A stretch of 64,000 nucleotides of DNA from Bacteroidales bacterium UBA1680 (GTDB taxonomy: Bacteria; Bacteroidota; Bacteroidia; Bacteroidales; UBA932), in NCBI GenBank assembly GCA_002320605.1, contig DCKG01000022.1, positions 62,001-126,000 of the forward strand, read 5' to 3'. Below the pieces are notes generated by a model that saw only the letters and a list, made by a program, of their open reading frames with translations, searched no databases and was not told where the DNA came from. The translations under genes were made by a program, and so were the position numbers. Of this stretch, positions 34,607 to 43,145 are shown in pieces (the stretch's first letter is position 1; the number at the start of each line of letters is the position of its first letter).

Positions 34607-37384
34607 ATGATATGTCTGCGTTTTTTTGCCTTTGCTCTCTGCTTATCTGCATTGCTCCCTGTCAATGTGTTGGCAGATGAAGAAATTCCAATAAAATCTC
34701 TCGAATCGCCATTTTACATTTTTCCTCGTTCCGGAAGTCAGCATACAGACCTTTCTTGTGACTGGAAACTGACATCATTGGACTCGCAGATCTCCACAAT
34801 GTCACAGCTTGAAGGCGCAGACTGGATTCCCGTGAAAACTCCGACATCTGTCCAAATGGTATATTTTAAGGCTGGCAGACTTCCCGATTCTTATGCCAAC
34901 CTCAATTCAGAGAAGTACGAGTATTTGGAACAGAAGGTGCACTATTACAGGAAAACATTTGCTATCCCTGTGACGACTGGGAAAGAAAACATCATGCTTT
35001 CTTTCGACGGCATTGACTATGCTTGTAGGGTCTGGTTGAATGGCATATTCCTCGGAAAACACGAAGGTATGTTCGGCGGTCCGATGATTAGAATAAATGA
35101 CTCGATCAAACACGATGGATCCGACAATGAAATCGTAGTAGAAGTTGTTTCAGCCAACTTCTCAAATCCTTCTTTTGCTGCGCACAGTCCAGGGTCGAAA
35201 GTCCGTACATGGTTTTTCTCGCGAGGGAGCGTAACCCCGTTTTTCCATGTCGGAATGTGGAACGGAGTTCATATCGACATAGTTCCTGAGTACCATATTG
35301 AAAGACCTTTTCTCTCGACGCGTGAGATCAAGGATGGAAAGGCTGTAATAGACTTATCCGCAGAGTTGTTTGCTGGGAAGACTTCCAACGACTACACCCT
35401 TCATCCGTTCAAGAACAGCCAGCTATCATTCGTTAAGAGCGGGGTCGCAGTCGAAGAGGACGTTTCTGTTAGATTTGACTTACTAGAAGGCTCAAGAATT
35501 GTAAAGTCAGTAACCTTCAAGCCGAAGATGATGGAAGGTCGCTCGTGGATAGAAGATTCTTTTATCTTGGACAGTCCAAAACTATGGCATCCCAACGGCA
35601 TGGGTGAACCGTTCCTTTACAGGGTCGAAGTCTCCTTGTCGGTAGCGGGTAACGTTGTCGACAGAATAGATTTCGATTTTGGAGTCAGGACTATAGACCA
35701 TATTCGAAGTGCTGGATTACGCACAATGGACAGGTGGAACGACTGGCAATTCGTCGTCAATGGAGAGAAAATCTTCGTAAAGGGAATGAACTGGATGCCT
35801 TTGGATGCCTTGTCTGACTTGCCGTATGAGAGATATGAATGGACGTTGAGAGCCGCAAGGGACATGGGCGTGCAACTTATCCGTATCTGGGGTTCGGGAT
35901 ATCTTGAGACGGAGAAATTTTATGACATATGTGACAACTATGGAATTATGGTTTGGCAGGACTTCACCATCGCCAACAGTGAGACACCTGACTGGCCTCA
36001 GGATGTCTGGGAAGCGCAGGTCTGCCAGAACATTTTCCGCTTGCGGAATAGACCTTCCCTAGCCGTCTGGTGCGGAGGAAACGAATTCAACCCATATTCC
36101 ATAGGGAATACCGCCTCGATAGGGATTATTGAAAGGGATCTCAAGGAATTCGATCCTACTCGTCCATTTTGGCGTACTTCTCCGGATGGCGGATCAATGC
36201 ATCTGTACAGCGATTTTGACCCGAATCGCTACAAAGACTATAGCTTGATTCCATTTGTCGCCGAAACAGGCATCCACACGATGAGCAGTGCCAGGAATAA
36301 CAGGAAGATCATTGCAGCGGAAGACTTCACAAATCTTGGAGGAATCTATGAAGAAGGCTTCGATGTCACTCATCCGGATTTCATTCACCATTTTGCGGAA
36401 TATCATCCTTCAAGAGTCCCTAGAATGCTGAGTCGCGCCAGTCATATCGAAGATATTCGGAATCCTATCTATGAGGATCTCGTTGAGGCTTGTCAAGTGG
36501 GTGCCGGAGAGTTCTATCAGGTTATGTCCGAGTCGCTGCAGAGTAACTATCCAGTAACAGTAGGACTAATGCCCTGGGTGTTCAGGCGGTCGTGGCCTGT
36601 TGTGGCGGCTATCCAATTGATGGACTATTTCGGACAGCCTACTGCACCATATTATTTCCTAAAACGAACTTATGAGAAGACCCATGTCCTTATGGATCTT
36701 CCAAGGATGCTCTATGCTCTCGGTGACGTCTTCGCCCTCAAGGCGAACATAATCAATGGCGCAGAAACGGAAGCATCTTCCTGCAGTCTGTCCGTTAGAA
36801 TCCTCAACGACAAATTCAAGATTGTCTGGAACATCGAAAAGGACGTCAACGTTCCAGCAGGAACCTCTGTTACAAAGATTGACCTCGGTGATTATACAAT
36901 CCCCGAGGACTATCGTGAAAAATATTTCTTTGTCATCGTTGAGCTTAGAAGCCCCTCTGGCGGCATAATCCCAAGACAGGAATATTGGCCAAGGACAATT
37001 AAGCAGATGGAGGATTCTTTATTTCATGATAAGTACTTGGCGGAGGAAACGGAGTGGCCGACACTGAACGACGGCCCGTGGCTGAAGCCTACCATTGCGA
37101 AATGCCGGACAAATCTAGATGTCGGTGATGCTATTGTCAATTCAGACGGTACAGTCAGTATAGTTGTGACCAACACTGGCAGATTCCCATCTCCAATAAC
37201 AACGCTGGACGTCGATGATTGCATTTATTATTCAAGTGACAATTTCTTTTGGCCGGAGCCTGGTGAATCAAAGAACATTACTCTTAACATTAAGGATGAT
37301 GGAAATTCGTCAGGTGAGCTTTTAATAAAAGTATTGTCATGGAATTCTAAGACGATGATCAGAAAAATAAAGAAGCAAATATGA
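34607..37384 (+). CDS. GH2-family beta-mannosidase-like enzyme
   Basis: An exported exo-beta-glycosidase of 925 residues (signal peptide 1-23, VLA). The domain order is sugar-binding beta-sandwich (YYRKTFAIP...CRVWLNGIFLGKHEGMFGGP), immunoglobulin-like domain, TIM barrel from about residue 370 (NGEKIFVKGMNWMPLDAL), and C-terminal beta domains. The acid/base is Glu493 in WCGGNEFN and the nucleophile Glu553 in FVAETGIHTM. The GMNWMP and WCGGNE motifs resemble the beta-mannosidase and exo-beta-glucosaminidase branch rather than LacZ. Its stop overlaps the start of the second GH10 gene (ATGA), so they are translated together. Confidence 0.88.
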   Translation: MICLRFFAFALCLSALLPVNVLADEEIPIKSLESPFYIFPRSGSQHTDLSCDWKLTSLDSQISTMSQLEGADWIPVKTPTSVQMVYFKAGRLPDSYANLNSEKYEYLEQKVHYYRKTFAIPVTTGKENIMLSFDGIDYACRVWLNGIFLGKHEGMFGGPMIRINDSIKHDGSDNEIVVEVVSANFSNPSFAAHSPGSKVRTWFFSRGSVTPFFHVGMWNGVHIDIVPEYHIERPFLSTREIKDGKAVIDLSAELFAGKTSNDYTLHPFKNSQLSFVKSGVAVEEDVSVRFDLLEGSRIVKSVTFKPKMMEGRSWIEDSFILDSPKLWHPNGMGEPFLYRVEVSLSVAGNVVDRIDFDFGVRTIDHIRSAGLRTMDRWNDWQFVVNGEKIFVKGMNWMPLDALSDLPYERYEWTLRAARDMGVQLIRIWGSGYLETEKFYDICDNYGIMVWQDFTIANSETPDWPQDVWEAQVCQNIFRLRNRPSLAVWCGGNEFNPYSIGNTASIGIIERDLKEFDPTRPFWRTSPDGGSMHLYSDFDPNRYKDYSLIPFVAETGIHTMSSARNNRKIIAAEDFTNLGGIYEEGFDVTHPDFIHHFAEYHPSRVPRMLSRASHIEDIRNPIYEDLVEACQVGAGEFYQVMSESLQSNYPVTVGLMPWVFRRSWPVVAAIQLMDYFGQPTAPYYFLKRTYEKTHVLMDLPRMLYALGDVFALKANIINGAETEASSCSLSVRILNDKFKIVWNIEKDVNVPAGTSVTKIDLGDYTIPEDYREKYFFVIVELRSPSGGIIPRQEYWPRTIKQMEDSLFHDKYLAEETEWPTLNDGPWLKPTIAKCRTNLDVGDAIVNSDGTVSIVVTNTGRFPSPITTLDVDDCIYYSSDNFFWPEPGESKNITLNIKDDGNSSGELLIKVLSWNSKTMIRKIKKQI

Positions 37385-38691
37385 AAACAAAAATACTGTT
37401 CACTATCGCTTTTGGTCTCGGACTAATACAGCCTAAAATGCTCGTTGCCCAAGATAGGATCATGAGCGACGGTTATTATGCATTTTGGAACGAGGATGTA
37501 CAGAGCAAGATAGACAAGGACATTGAGAAGCATCGCAAGGCGTATGCTATCGTGAATGTCGGTAAAATAGAAAAGGGAACGGAAGTTAAGGTAGAGCAGA
37601 TTTCCAGCGATTTTTTGTTTGGGAGTAATATCTTCTTATTCAATCAATTCGACACTCAGGAAAAGAATGAGCGCTATAAGAATGTGTTCGGTGATTTATT
37701 CAATGCCGCAACAATAGCCTTCTATTGGAAGGCACTCGAGCCCGTAAAAGGTAAGCCTCGTTACACTGCGGATAGCCCATACGAGTACCGACGTCCGGCA
37801 ACTGATCCTGTCGTCGATTTCTGTGAATCGAAAGGCATTGTCATGAAAGGTCATGCAATCATTTATGGAATGCGTCGCTGGGGTCATCCAGACTGGATGC
37901 CTACTGACAGAAAACAGATGGAGGCATATTTCGAAAACCACGTTAGAGAGCTTGCAGAACGTTACAAAGGACGTCTCCAGAGTTGGGATGTGGTGAATGA
38001 GGCAATAGATCAGGCTGATAGAGGAATTATGCCTGATGATTACACTTATAAGACATATCTCAACGCAATGAAGTATTTTCCCGATAACGTCGAGTTCAAT
38101 ATGAATGATTGTGATATCCATGGCGGTCCACGTCCGAGGTACGTCGAACTGACCAGAAATCTCATAGATAGGGGGATTAAAATCGACAATGTTGGTGTTC
38201 AGATGCATATTTTTAATCCGACAGAGTCTGACAGAATAGCCGCGGGAGAGGAAATCCTTACACCTGAAAAACTCTATGCGACACTTGATTGTTTCAGTGA
38301 AACGGAAAGGCCATTGTTTATCAGCGAAGTTACTATTTCCGCGCCAGACGATACAGAGAGGGGAAAGCGAATTCAGGCAGAACTTACTAGGAATCTGTAC
38401 AGATTATGGTTTAGCTACTCGGCTGTAAGAGGTATTACATGGTGGAATCTTGCCGATGGCGGTGCCGCTCCTGGCGAGCCTTCTTTCTCAGGCCTTCTTG
38501 ACAAGGATTGCAATCCCAAACCTGCCTACAACGTGCTGGAGGATCTTATCAACAAGGAGTGGCGCACGAATGCCTCACTTAAGACAGATGCCGAGGGCAA
38601 CATTTCATTCCGTGGGTTCAAAGGCAATTACCGCATCACGTGGATTGACAGAAAAGGGCTTGAACATTCAATGGAATACCATCTGAAATGA
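37381..38691 (+). CDS. Secreted GH10 glycoside hydrolase (second copy)
   Basis: A 436-residue paralogue of the first GH10, with a signal peptide (1-22, MLVA). Key motifs are FLFGSNIFLFNQF, HAIIYGMRRWGHPDWMP, acid/base Glu207 in SWDVVNEA, nucleophile Glu316 in FISEVT, and GITWWNLADGGAAPGEPSFSGLLD. It lacks the larger insert of the first copy and ends in the same RGFKGNYRITW tail. The start overlaps the GH2 stop, and its stop overlaps the lactonase start (both ATGA). Two GH10 enzymes in one locus suggest endo-action on two chain lengths or substitution patterns. Confidence 0.88.
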   Translation: MKTKILFTIAFGLGLIQPKMLVAQDRIMSDGYYAFWNEDVQSKIDKDIEKHRKAYAIVNVGKIEKGTEVKVEQISSDFLFGSNIFLFNQFDTQEKNERYKNVFGDLFNAATIAFYWKALEPVKGKPRYTADSPYEYRRPATDPVVDFCESKGIVMKGHAIIYGMRRWGHPDWMPTDRKQMEAYFENHVRELAERYKGRLQSWDVVNEAIDQADRGIMPDDYTYKTYLNAMKYFPDNVEFNMNDCDIHGGPRPRYVELTRNLIDRGIKIDNVGVQMHIFNPTESDRIAAGEEILTPEKLYATLDCFSETERPLFISEVTISAPDDTERGKRIQAELTRNLYRLWFSYSAVRGITWWNLADGGAAPGEPSFSGLLDKDCNPKPAYNVLEDLINKEWRTNASLKTDAEGNISFRGFKGNYRITWIDRKGLEHSMEYHLK

Positions 38692-39776
38692 AGAGATTTC
38701 TGACCTGGATGATTTCGATCATGTGTGTGATAGGGTACAATCATAATAAAGCGTCTGACATAACACTCTTGGTCGGGACCTACACCGATACCGACAGCAA
38801 GGGAATATATTCCTTCCGTTTCAATCAGGACACGGGAGAGAGTTCGCCGCTGTCGGTGACGGCAGTCCCTAATCCATCGTTCCTGGCCTTGAGTCCTGAC
38901 AAGCGGAGTGTATATTCCGTGACAGAGCAGCAGGCCAATGCCGCAGTCTCAGCCCTTGCCTTCAATGCAGAAACGGGAACGCTGGAGTTGATGGTCACTT
39001 CTCTGACCAAAGGAAGGGGCACCTGTCACGTTACCTTTGTGGGGAAGGATGTGGTCGCCGCCAATTATTCGTCGGGATCAATGTCGGTGTTTCCATTGAA
39101 TGAGAAAGGCGGGCTTGGGGAGGCGACTCTTCTGGAATTCCAAGGAAGCGGTCCCGATCCGACAAGACAGACATCCTCTCATATCCATTCGTCGATAATG
39201 TCTCCTGACGGCAGGTTCCTGTTCGTTGTGGATCTTGGAGGAGACCTCCTCTATCGCTTCCCCATCGAGGACGGAAAGGTGGCAAGCCACACTCCAGTGG
39301 AGATCAAGGTCCCCGATGGAGAAGGCCCGCGCCATTCTGTCTTTTCAAAAGACGGCCGTTTCCTGTACGTGATTACCGAGCTGGGAGGAAATGTCTTATG
39401 TTATGCCTACGACAAAGGCGACTTGCATCAAATACAACTCGTCGAGGCGGACTCGCTCCACGCCAGAGGCAGCGCGGACATACATTTTTCTCCAGACGGC
39501 AGATTCCTTTATACAAGTCACCGTCTCAAAGGAGACGGGATAGCAATCTTCAGCCAGAATCCAAGTACCGGAACGCTGACGAGGATAGGATACCTGGAAA
39601 CGGCTGTGCATCCCAGGAACTTTGCCTTAACCCCGAATGGAAAATTCCTGATAGCAGCCTGCAGAGACAGCGATGTCCTTCAGGTGTTTGAGCGTGATTT
39701 GGCCACGGGGATGTTGACCGACGCAAAGAAAAATATCCCTGTCCCTCATCCTGTATGCGTGATTCCTGTTTCTTAA
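38688..39776 (+). CDS. Lactonase family protein (6-phosphogluconolactonase-like beta-propeller)
   Basis: A seven-bladed beta-propeller of 362 residues in the Pgl/lactonase family (PF10282). It shows repeated SPDGRFLYV-type blade motifs and the family start LLVGTYTDTDSKGIYSFRFN. Members hydrolyse 6-phosphogluconolactone or other aldonolactones; E. coli YbhE is the model. The N-terminal MKRFLTWMISIMCVIGY segment looks like a signal peptide, which would place the enzyme in the periplasm and favour a free sugar lactone over a phosphorylated one. It ends the operon and overlaps the second GH10 by 4 bp. Together with the SDR and the dehydratases it completes a plausible oxidative route. Confidence 0.85.
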   Translation: MKRFLTWMISIMCVIGYNHNKASDITLLVGTYTDTDSKGIYSFRFNQDTGESSPLSVTAVPNPSFLALSPDKRSVYSVTEQQANAAVSALAFNAETGTLELMVTSLTKGRGTCHVTFVGKDVVAANYSSGSMSVFPLNEKGGLGEATLLEFQGSGPDPTRQTSSHIHSSIMSPDGRFLFVVDLGGDLLYRFPIEDGKVASHTPVEIKVPDGEGPRHSVFSKDGRFLYVITELGGNVLCYAYDKGDLHQIQLVEADSLHARGSADIHFSPDGRFLYTSHRLKGDGIAIFSQNPSTGTLTRIGYLETAVHPRNFALTPNGKFLIAACRDSDVLQVFERDLATGMLTDAKKNIPVPHPVCVIPVS

Positions 39777-39808
39777 CCAATCAGGCTTCACGGTCGTGAC
39801 TGTCCTGC

Positions 39809-39931
39809 TTAATGGGGAGGATGGGCAATTTCTTCAAAGGGCAGACTGTCGGGCTCGCTGTAGTTGACCGAGGTTTGTCCTATTATGAGTTGCTTGATAT
39901 GTACAATCACAGCATGAACAGATGAGCCGAG
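39809..39931 (-). pseudogene. Possible remnant of a regulator C-terminus
   Basis: An open minus-strand stretch of about 40 codons without its own start ends at TAA (39809-39811). It reads ELGSSVHAVIVHIKQLI followed by SLPFEEIAHPPH. The pattern weakly recalls the last helix and strand of LacI-type regulators (elG..Av..L...I...LPfeli). No upstream part is present because the XRE gene abuts it. It may mark the right edge of the island. The remaining bases 39777-39808 show nothing. Confidence 0.2.
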
Positions 39932-39932
39932 T

Positions 39933-40346
39933 TCATCTTTTTTCTTTTTTCTCGTAATGGGAGATTAGCTTCCTGGCAGTTTGCAGAAGCTCTTCTTTGT
40001 CTTGGATTTTCTCTTTCAGCCGCTTATTCTCAGCCTTCAGCATTTCTACTTCTTTTATGTAGCTGTCGTTGAGGTTCCTAAGAGTATTCTCATAATTGAC
40101 CCTTACCTCGTCCAGGCCGGCCTCCACTGAATCAATAGGCTCATAACCATTCACGAGTTCATCCAGAGACATCCCTGCGATGCTTGCAAATTTTACCACA
40201 TGCTCGTTCATTATCCTAGTCGGCCCGTTCTCAAGTTTGTGGTAAGCAGTAAGCGACATTTCCAAGCGTAGCGCCATCTCGCTCTGGGATATTCCCAGAG
40301 ACTCCCGAGCTCTGCGCATGTTGTTTCTTATGGAAGCATCGTCCAT
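39933..40346 (-). CDS. XRE-family helix-turn-helix regulator with coiled coil
   Basis: A small DNA-binding protein of 137 residues. Residues 5-65 form a Cro/C1-type HTH (RRARESLGISQSEMALRLEMSLTAYHKLENG). Residues 85-137 form a strongly charged heptad-like coiled coil (EVEMLKAENKRLKEKIQDKEELL) that probably drives dimerisation. Many Bacteroidales carry such HTH-plus-coil proteins; targets are unknown. It stands divergent from a small acidic-protein gene across a 210-bp AT-rich gap. Confidence 0.85.
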   Translation of the reverse strand: MDDASIRNNMRRARESLGISQSEMALRLEMSLTAYHKLENGPTRIMNEHVVKFASIAGMSLDELVNGYEPIDSVEAGLDEVRVNYENTLRNLNDSYIKEVEMLKAENKRLKEKIQDKEELLQTARKLISHYEKKEKR

Positions 40347-40373
40347 TTTCTTTGCCGTCGTTTACTTTTCGTG

Positions 40374-40381
40374 CAAAAATA
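40374..40381 (-). promoter_or_regulatory. Candidate -7 box for the XRE gene
   Basis: TATTTTTG on the minus strand fits TAnnTTTG, 27 bases before the ATG at 40346. The rest of the gap (40382-40556) is very AT-rich and gives no further clear signal. Confidence 0.4.
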
Positions 40382-40556
40382 TTCATAATGGCAAAAGTCT
40401 TTTTGTAACTAACGGTTTATAATTTCAACTACAAGTTTATAAAAACATTAAAAAATATAAAGAAACAGAAATTTTTTCTTCTTAAAACAGAAATATTTTC
40501 AACTAGTGGTTGCAAGGAAGCTCTTAAAACCTCAACTTAGCGAAAAACCAAATGCC

Positions 40557-40763
40557 ATGGGGAACAAGATAGATTATGAATATGCCGCATTCGAGGCTCT
40601 GATGGATGAAGGCAGGATATTTTCGGATGAGTCGTTGGATTTCAATGACATCTGCGCCCTGATAGGGGCGGACGCTCAAGCGTTGGAGCAGAAAATTGCC
40701 GAGGAGCTTGGCTATCTGGGGGATGAACTTCTGGAAGTTTATCGCGATAAATCGTTATTGTGA
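40557..40763 (+). CDS. Small acidic hypothetical protein
   Basis: A 68-residue acidic protein beginning MGNKIDYEYAAFEALMDEGRIF. The C-terminal part (FNDICALIGADAQALEQKIAEELGYLGDELLEVYR) is helical and looks like a small bundle. Similar short proteins seem to occur in Bacteroidales without known function. The start at 40557 is preferred over a longer reading from 40506 that begins with a basic tail and a GTG. It lies 71 bp upstream of the EF-G2-like gene, which has its own promoter box. Confidence 0.6.
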   Translation: MGNKIDYEYAAFEALMDEGRIFSDESLDFNDICALIGADAQALEQKIAEELGYLGDELLEVYRDKSLL

Positions 40764-40774
40764 TTTTTTTTTCT

Positions 40775-40782
40775 TACATTTG
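40775..40782 (+). promoter_or_regulatory. -7 box of the EF-G2-like gene
   Basis: TACATTTG fits TAnnTTTG exactly. A TTG at 40758-40760 is only 14 bases upstream, shorter than the usual 19-21, so the -33 element is unsure. Transcription should start within a few bases of the hairpin at 40786. Confidence 0.6.
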
Positions 40783-40785
40783 AAA

Positions 40786-40804
40786 CCGTGCCTTTTCGGC
40801 ACGG
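40786..40804 (+). promoter_or_regulatory. Hairpin at the 5' end of the EF-G2-like mRNA
   Basis: CCGTGCC (40786-40792) pairs with GGCACGG (40798-40804) around a TTTTC loop. No U-run follows, so it is not a terminator for the small upstream gene. It lies where the transcript is predicted to begin and could protect the mRNA or limit translation. Confidence 0.6.
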
Positions 40805-40834
40805 ACAGAAATACATAATTAATCAACATAAAAG

Positions 40835-42991
40835 ATGAAAGAATATTCAACAAAAGACATTCGCAACGTGGTTCTTATCGGAGGCACGAAATCCGGCAAG
40901 ACCACGTTATCTGAAGCCATGCTCTTCGAGGGCAAGGTGATTGCCAGAAGAGGCACGGTCGAGGACAAGAACACCGTTTCTGACAACGAGGAAATCGAGA
41001 AAATGAACCAGAGGTCGATCTATGCCACTCCGCTCTATGCCGAGTTCATGGACACTAAGTTTAACATAATCGACACTCCGGGTGCAGATGACTTCGTAGG
41101 AGGCGCAGTGTCAGCTTTCAAGGTCTGCGAGAACGGTATTCTTGTCATTAATGCCCAGCAAGGAGTTGAAGTCGGCACTGAGATCTTCGCTCGCTATGCG
41201 GACCAGTATAATGTTCCTCTGATCATAGCTGTTAACCAGCTGGATTCAGAGAAAGCGGACTGGGACGTTACCATGCACTCTTTGAAAGAGACCTTTGGGA
41301 ACAAGATCATCTACGTTCAGTTCCCGGTTAATCCTGGAACAGGATTCGATGGTTTCGTGGATGTGCTGAAAATGAAATATTACCATTTCACCGATGATAA
41401 CGGCACCAGGGAAGATCTTGACATTCCGGCTGATCTTCAGGCTCAGGCAGAAGACCTTCGCCAGCAGCTCATCGAGAAGGCTGCCGAGTTCGATGACACT
41501 CTGATGGAGAAATTCTTCGATGCAGGTTCCCTTACCGAAGATGAGATCAGGAAAGGGATGGGCATCGGAATCCGCAATCGCGAGCTGATGCCTGTCTTCT
41601 GCGTTTCTGCCAAGAAAGACATCGGTGTGAAGAGACTTATGGAATTCACTATCAGGACCTCCGCGTCCCCTGCCGAGACAAAATCCATGACGAAAGACGG
41701 AAAGGAAATCGTGTGCAAACAGGATGCTCCTACGTCTCTGTTCATCTACAAGACCGACGTAGAGCAGCATCTTGGCGAGGTTTCTTATTTCAAGGTAATG
41801 TCTGGTGAGCTCACTGAAGGCCAGGATCTTGAGAATGCCGAGACAGGTGACAAGGAAAGAATATCCACTATTTACGCAGTCGCTGGAGCAAAGAAAGAGA
41901 AGGTCTCTTCTCTCAATGCTGGTGACGTTGGATGTACGGTGAAACTTCGCGCAGGCAAGACCAACGTGACTCTGTCTCAGCCTGGTTCCGGCCTCGTTTA
42001 TGAAAATATCGTATTCCCAGCCTCCAGATATCGTTGTGCGATTAAGGCTCAGGTGCAGGCCGACGAGACGAAACTTGCTGACGCACTCGCAAAGATTTCC
42101 GCCCAGGACCCTACCGTCGTAGTGGAATATTCAAAAGAACTCAAGCAGACCATCCTTAGCGGTCAAGGCGAGCAACATATCAATGTCGTTAAATGGAGAC
42201 TAGAGAACGAGTTCGGTGTTAAGGTTGAGCTGTTCGCCCCGAAGATTCCTTATCGTGAGACCATCACGAAGACAGCTAACGCCACGTATCGTCACAAGAA
42301 GCAGTCCGGAGGCGCTGGCCAGTTCGGAGAGGTCGCTATGCTCATAACTCCTATAATAGAGGGCGTTCCTTTCTCGAGTAAGTTCAAAATCGACGGCAAA
42401 GATGTTACTCTCAACGTGAAGACTCAGGAGTCGTTTAACCTGGAGTGGGGCGGCAAGCTGGAGTTCTACAACTGCGTTGTTGGTGGAGCCATCGATGCTA
42501 GGTTCATGCCTGCCATCCTGAAGGGTATCAACGACAAGATGCAGGAAGGCCCTCTCACAGGCTCTTATGCCCGTGACATTAGGGTGTTCGTTTACGATGG
42601 CAAGATGCATCCGGTGGATTCCAATGAAATTTCTTTCGTCCTGGCTGCCCGCAATGCCTTCAAGGAGGCTTTCCGCAACGCCGGCCCCAAGATTATGGAG
42701 CCAATTTACAATGTGGAGATTCTCACTCCTGCAGAGTACATGGGGGCTTGCATGTCCGACCTTCAGAACAAGAGGGCTATCATCGAAGGCATGAGCTCAG
42801 ACAAAGGCTTCTCTACTCTTAAGGCAAGGGTTCCGCTCGCAGAGCTGTACAGGTATTCAACGACCCTCAGCTCTCTGACTTCTGGCTCAGCGACATTCTC
42901 CATGACTTTTGCGGATTATCAGCAGGTGCCTGGCGATGTTCAGACCAAGCTGCTTGCCGAATACGCCGCACAAGAGAAAGAAGAAGAGTAA
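40835..42991 (+). CDS. fusA2: EF-G paralogue of the EF-G2 type, catalytic His replaced
   Basis: A 718-residue translation factor with all EF-G domains: G domain (1-280), domain II, domains III-V (YRHKKQSGGAGQFGEV in domain IV). The G domain is degenerate. The P-loop is GGTKSGKTT (16-24), the G3 motif reads DTPGADDF with Ala84 where active EF-G has His, and G4 is NQLD in place of NKxD. Bacteroides thetaiotaomicron EF-G2 is reported to support translocation without GTP hydrolysis and to be needed for gut colonisation under carbon limitation. The same role is inferred here from the same kind of change. The canonical fusA is not in this window. Confidence 0.88.
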   Translation: MKEYSTKDIRNVVLIGGTKSGKTTLSEAMLFEGKVIARRGTVEDKNTVSDNEEIEKMNQRSIYATPLYAEFMDTKFNIIDTPGADDFVGGAVSAFKVCENGILVINAQQGVEVGTEIFARYADQYNVPLIIAVNQLDSEKADWDVTMHSLKETFGNKIIYVQFPVNPGTGFDGFVDVLKMKYYHFTDDNGTREDLDIPADLQAQAEDLRQQLIEKAAEFDDTLMEKFFDAGSLTEDEIRKGMGIGIRNRELMPVFCVSAKKDIGVKRLMEFTIRTSASPAETKSMTKDGKEIVCKQDAPTSLFIYKTDVEQHLGEVSYFKVMSGELTEGQDLENAETGDKERISTIYAVAGAKKEKVSSLNAGDVGCTVKLRAGKTNVTLSQPGSGLVYENIVFPASRYRCAIKAQVQADETKLADALAKISAQDPTVVVEYSKELKQTILSGQGEQHINVVKWRLENEFGVKVELFAPKIPYRETITKTANATYRHKKQSGGAGQFGEVAMLITPIIEGVPFSSKFKIDGKDVTLNVKTQESFNLEWGGKLEFYNCVVGGAIDARFMPAILKGINDKMQEGPLTGSYARDIRVFVYDGKMHPVDSNEISFVLAARNAFKEAFRNAGPKIMEPIYNVEILTPAEYMGACMSDLQNKRAIIEGMSSDKGFSTLKARVPLAELYRYSTTLSSLTSGSATFSMTFADYQQVPGDVQTKLLAEYAAQEKEEE

Positions 42992-43062
42992 GGATATTTT
43001 GGATATCTGAATGTAAACCCGTTGCTAGAATTCAAGTTAATCATTGAAATTAAGTAATTATC

Positions 43063-43104
43063 AATCCCGTGCTCCGCTTCCTGCGTGTCGGAGCACGGGA
43101 TTTT
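43063..43104 (+). terminator. Strong terminator after the EF-G2-like gene
   Basis: A perfect 14-bp stem, AATCCCGTGCTCCG (43063-43076) with CGGAGCACGGGATT (43089-43102), encloses a 12-base loop and is followed by a short T-run. It lies 71 bases after the EF-G2 stop. Confidence 0.85.
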
Positions 43105-43145
43105 AAAACAAAACAATAATTTCATAACATTTATGTTCATATATT

